Assembly: GCA_903840235.1 (NCBI GenBank)
Contig: CAIMFE010000076.1
Location: 1 to 6,735 of the forward strand
Direction of reading: 5' to 3'
Source of the DNA: an uncultured Opitutia bacterium
GTDB lineage: Bacteria; Verrucomicrobiota; Verrucomicrobiia; Opitutales; UBA953
Length of the DNA stretch: 6,735 bases
The position numbers and the translations under genes were made by a program. The notes beneath the pieces were generated by a model. The model was not told where the DNA came from, searched no databases, and saw only the letters and a list, made by a program, of their open reading frames with translations. Shown one piece after another: positions 5,476-6,735 of this stretch (positions are counted from its first letter, which is position 1; every line of letters begins with the position of its first letter).

Positions 5476-5943
5476 ATGAAACTCCCAACCCTCCTCCTCC
5501 TCGTTAGTGCAACTGGACTCTTCGCTGCTGAAGAAGCCAAACCTGCTGCAACCACTGCCGCGCCTGCTGCAGCCGCTGCTGCTGCTCCTGCCGAAGCAGT
5601 CAAGAGCACCAAAGTTCCTGGCGTCTCCGATGAAGACTACCAAAAATACATTAATACACGCGTAGGTATCGAGAATAACGATCCTGAAATTAAAGCCCTT
5701 AAGGCCGCTGCTGAAGCCGCCAAGGCCGAAGCAAAGTCTGCTGCTCCTGCCGATAAAGCTGCAGCCGACAAAAAAGCCAAAGATGCTGATAAAGCATTCT
5801 CCAAAGCACGTGCTGATGCGGTACTCAAAAAGTCTCCCGAACTTGCAGATGTAGCTAAAAAGATTACCGATTTCTGGGTTAAGGAAGCAATCGCTAAAAA
5901 GAAGAAGAAAGCCGGCGAAGCCGCAGCACCTGCGACTAAGTAA
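5476..5943 (+). CDS. Small secreted Ala/Lys-rich protein, tandem family member 2
   Basis: A 155-residue paralogue of the preceding gene. Seen: a signal peptide (MKLPTLLLLVSATGLFAA, cleavage near residue 17-18), an Ala-rich linker with seven consecutive Ala (31-37), VPGVSDEDYQKYINTR (47-62), NDPEI (68-72), a long Ala/Lys/Asp helix (75-116) larger than in member 1, KKSPELADVAKKITDFW (118-134), and a Lys run (141-145) before an Ala/Pro tail ending in TK, as in member 1. The shared order signal peptide, linker, VPGVS, PE[VI], P-x-L-x-x-V-A-K-K, basic end supports duplication. The ATG is preceded by AATATTCCCCT, nearly the same bases as before member 1, and has no Shine-Dalgarno. The gene lies between two strong terminators, so it is probably monocistronic. 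Codon use is biased like member 1. Function is unknown; it is predicted to be exported. Confidence 0.85.
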   Translation: MKLPTLLLLVSATGLFAAEEAKPAATTAAPAAAAAAAPAEAVKSTKVPGVSDEDYQKYINTRVGIENNDPEIKALKAAAEAAKAEAKSAAPADKAAADKKAKDADKAFSKARADAVLKKSPELADVAKKITDFWVKEAIAKKKKKAGEAAAPATK

Positions 5944-5963
5944 TTCAAGAAATCTTCTCATCC

Positions 5964-5993
5964 AAAAGACCCCGGCAACGGGGTCTTTTTTTT
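5964..5993 (+). terminator. Rho-independent terminator of family member 2
   Basis: AAAAGACCCCG (5964-5974) pairs perfectly with CGGGGTCTTTT (5979-5989) around a GCAA tetraloop of the stable GNRA class, followed by eight T (5986-5993). The stem shares AAAGACCCC/GGGGTCTTT with the terminator at 5373, consistent with duplication of a gene-plus-terminator unit. Confidence 0.95.
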
Positions 5994-6034
5994 GGCCTAG
6001 TGAAACTTTAATTTAGAGAAAGTGTTTAAATAGT

Positions 6035-6514
6035 ATGCGAATATTACCTCACATTTATTTAGCTGGCTCATTATTGTTAATACCCTGTTTTGCTGCTAAA
6101 GAATCGGCTCCTAAAGCTGAGGCAACCAGTGCCGAAAAAGGCAATCAGAACAGAGGTCCTGACTTCACTAAACTAACCGTTACTGGGGTGACTAAAGATG
6201 AGATCACGGCCTTTGGTTTGGCCTGGCGGAAGGCTAATCAGAACGAGAATGTAATCGCCGCGAGAGAACGCCTAGCCGAGGCCCGCAAAAGACTTCAAGA
6301 GGCGGCTGGAGCGGAGAAAAAGGATGCCGCAAGTGCTGCACGCACGGGGATGGATGAGTTGAGAACCGAAATCCGTAAAGCGATTCAATTGGCTGATCCA
6401 AAACTCAAAATTGAATTAATTGAAAAACTCATGGATGCGTTGGAAGAGCAGATGAAGAACCGGATGCAGGAAAAGAAGAATTCAAGTACCGCAAGTGGTA
6501 CAAAAAATTCTTAA
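6035..6514 (+). CDS. Small secreted helical protein, divergent tandem family member 3
   Basis: A 159-residue protein with an N-terminal signal peptide (hydrophobic from about residue 7, ending IPCFAA, cleavage near residue 20-21). The mature part has a polar linker (22-46), VTGVTKDEITAF (49-60), WRKANQNENVIAARERL (64-80), a charged helical stretch (80-117), LADPKLKIELIEKLMDALEE (119-138) and a basic/Ser tail. The V-[PT]-G-V-[ST]-[KD]-[ED]-[ED] motif, the following Arg/Lys-Ala segment and the D-P-x-L block occur in the same order and spacing range as in the two preceding genes, so it is read as a diverged paralogue. It is less Ala-rich and its codon use is more ordinary. Cys18 is not in a lipobox (LIPC). 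No terminator was found in the 22 bases before the convergent gene. Function is unknown. Confidence 0.8.
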   Translation: MRILPHIYLAGSLLLIPCFAAKESAPKAEATSAEKGNQNRGPDFTKLTVTGVTKDEITAFGLAWRKANQNENVIAARERLAEARKRLQEAAGAEKKDAASAARTGMDELRTEIRKAIQLADPKLKIELIEKLMDALEEQMKNRMQEKKNSSTASGTKNS

Positions 6515-6536
6515 TTCAGACCGCTACTTTTAAAGA

Positions 6537-6735
6537 TTAGACGGCAGGCCAATTCTTTTTCTGTTTACGACGACGAACGGCAGCAAGCGCCAGAGCGAGT
6601 GCACCAAGGCCAAGGCCATAAGTCGAAGGCTCAGGGATAGCTACCACGTAGAGATATTCGCGATCGGCAGAGACGGTCATACGCCAGACAAGCTGATCCG
6701 TGTTCAAACCATTGATGTATTGAAACTCAGTGGCA
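6537..6735 (-). CDS. C-terminal end of a PEP-CTERM exported protein, 5' part outside window
   Basis: Sixty-five in-frame codons run in from the right edge to a TAA at 6539-6537. The end has the three parts of a PEP-CTERM sorting signal: IPEPS (residues 33-37 of the fragment), a hydrophobic Gly/Leu/Ala helix (YGLGLGALALALAAV), and a basic cluster RRRKQKK, here followed by a short NWPAV extension. Such tails direct proteins through the Sec route to an exosortase, which is thought to cleave at PEP and hand the protein to the envelope or extracellular matrix. The fragment before it (TEFQYINGL...LVWRMTVSADREYLYVVA) reads like the last strands of a beta-rich exported domain, but cannot be assigned. 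The exosortase is not in the window. The gene converges on family member 3 with 22 bases between stops. Confidence 0.9.
   Translation of the reverse strand, partial: ATEFQYINGLNTDQLVWRMTVSADREYLYVVAIPEPSTYGLGLGALALALAAVRRRKQKKNWPAV

Noticed and set aside
5422..5961. Long minus-strand open frames (179 and 103 codons) opposite secreted family member 2.
   Set aside because: They are antisense to a gene with clear signal peptide, motifs and codon bias; their Gly/Phe/Cys/Ser- or Ala/Ser-rich translations simply reflect GCT/GCC repeats read backwards, and one runs across the terminator at 5964-5993.
6086..6088. Lipoprotein attachment at Cys18 of family member 3.
   Set aside because: The residues before it are L-I-P, which do not make a lipobox, and FAA just after it fits signal peptidase I as in the two paralogues.
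1..6735. tRNA, rRNA, CRISPR, insertion sequence, prophage or riboswitch signals.
   Set aside because: None seen on either strand; genes are dense and intergenic gaps are all under about 130 bases.

Overview
The window reads as a chromosomal segment of a Gram-negative bacterium, most probably Verrucomicrobiota (Opitutia-like). The reasons are a PEP-CTERM tail at the right edge with the wording common in that phylum (IPEPS, a Gly/Leu/Ala membrane helix, RRRK), near-absence of Shine-Dalgarno sequences, several Sec signal peptides, and a protoporphyrin-type haem pathway whose ferrochelatase has an internal cysteine cluster. The placement is an inference; no rRNA or marker gene is present.

Left half (1-3343, minus strand): a compact haem operon transcribed right to left as hemF, hemE, hemH, then a Maf-type nucleotide pyrophosphatase cut by the left edge. 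HemE makes coproporphyrinogen III, HemF converts it with O2 to protoporphyrinogen IX, and HemH inserts Fe2+ into protoporphyrin IX. The protoporphyrinogen oxidase needed between HemF and HemH is not in the window. Two of the three junctions (hemF/hemE and hemH/maf) have the same layout: stop codon, six bases, start codon, same frame. A predicted hemF promoter lies so close to the ATG that the mRNA should be leaderless or nearly so.

Middle (3344-4787): a 99-bp divergent intergenic region separates hemF from a plus-strand membrane protein of the YugP-type (Zn_peptidase_2) fold, whose HExxH zinc motif has become R-L-A-G-H. It is therefore a likely inactive member of a peptidase family. The two divergent genes begin with almost the same 14 bases, forming an inverted repeat around the promoter region. 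A single-pass membrane-anchored protein of unknown function follows.

Right half (4907-6514, plus strand): three consecutive small secreted Ala/Lys-rich proteins. They share a V-[PT]-G-V-[ST] motif and a C-terminal P-x-L helix block and look like an undescribed tandem paralogous family. The first two have translation-like codon bias (many GCT, CCT, AAG codons) and each is followed by a strong intrinsic terminator, suggesting separately transcribed, abundant products. The anchored protein before them may be a distant relative. At the right edge (6537-6735, minus strand) is the C-terminal end of a PEP-CTERM exported protein.

No tRNA, rRNA, CRISPR array, insertion sequence or riboswitch was recognised, and no gene-free stretch exceeds 300 bases.
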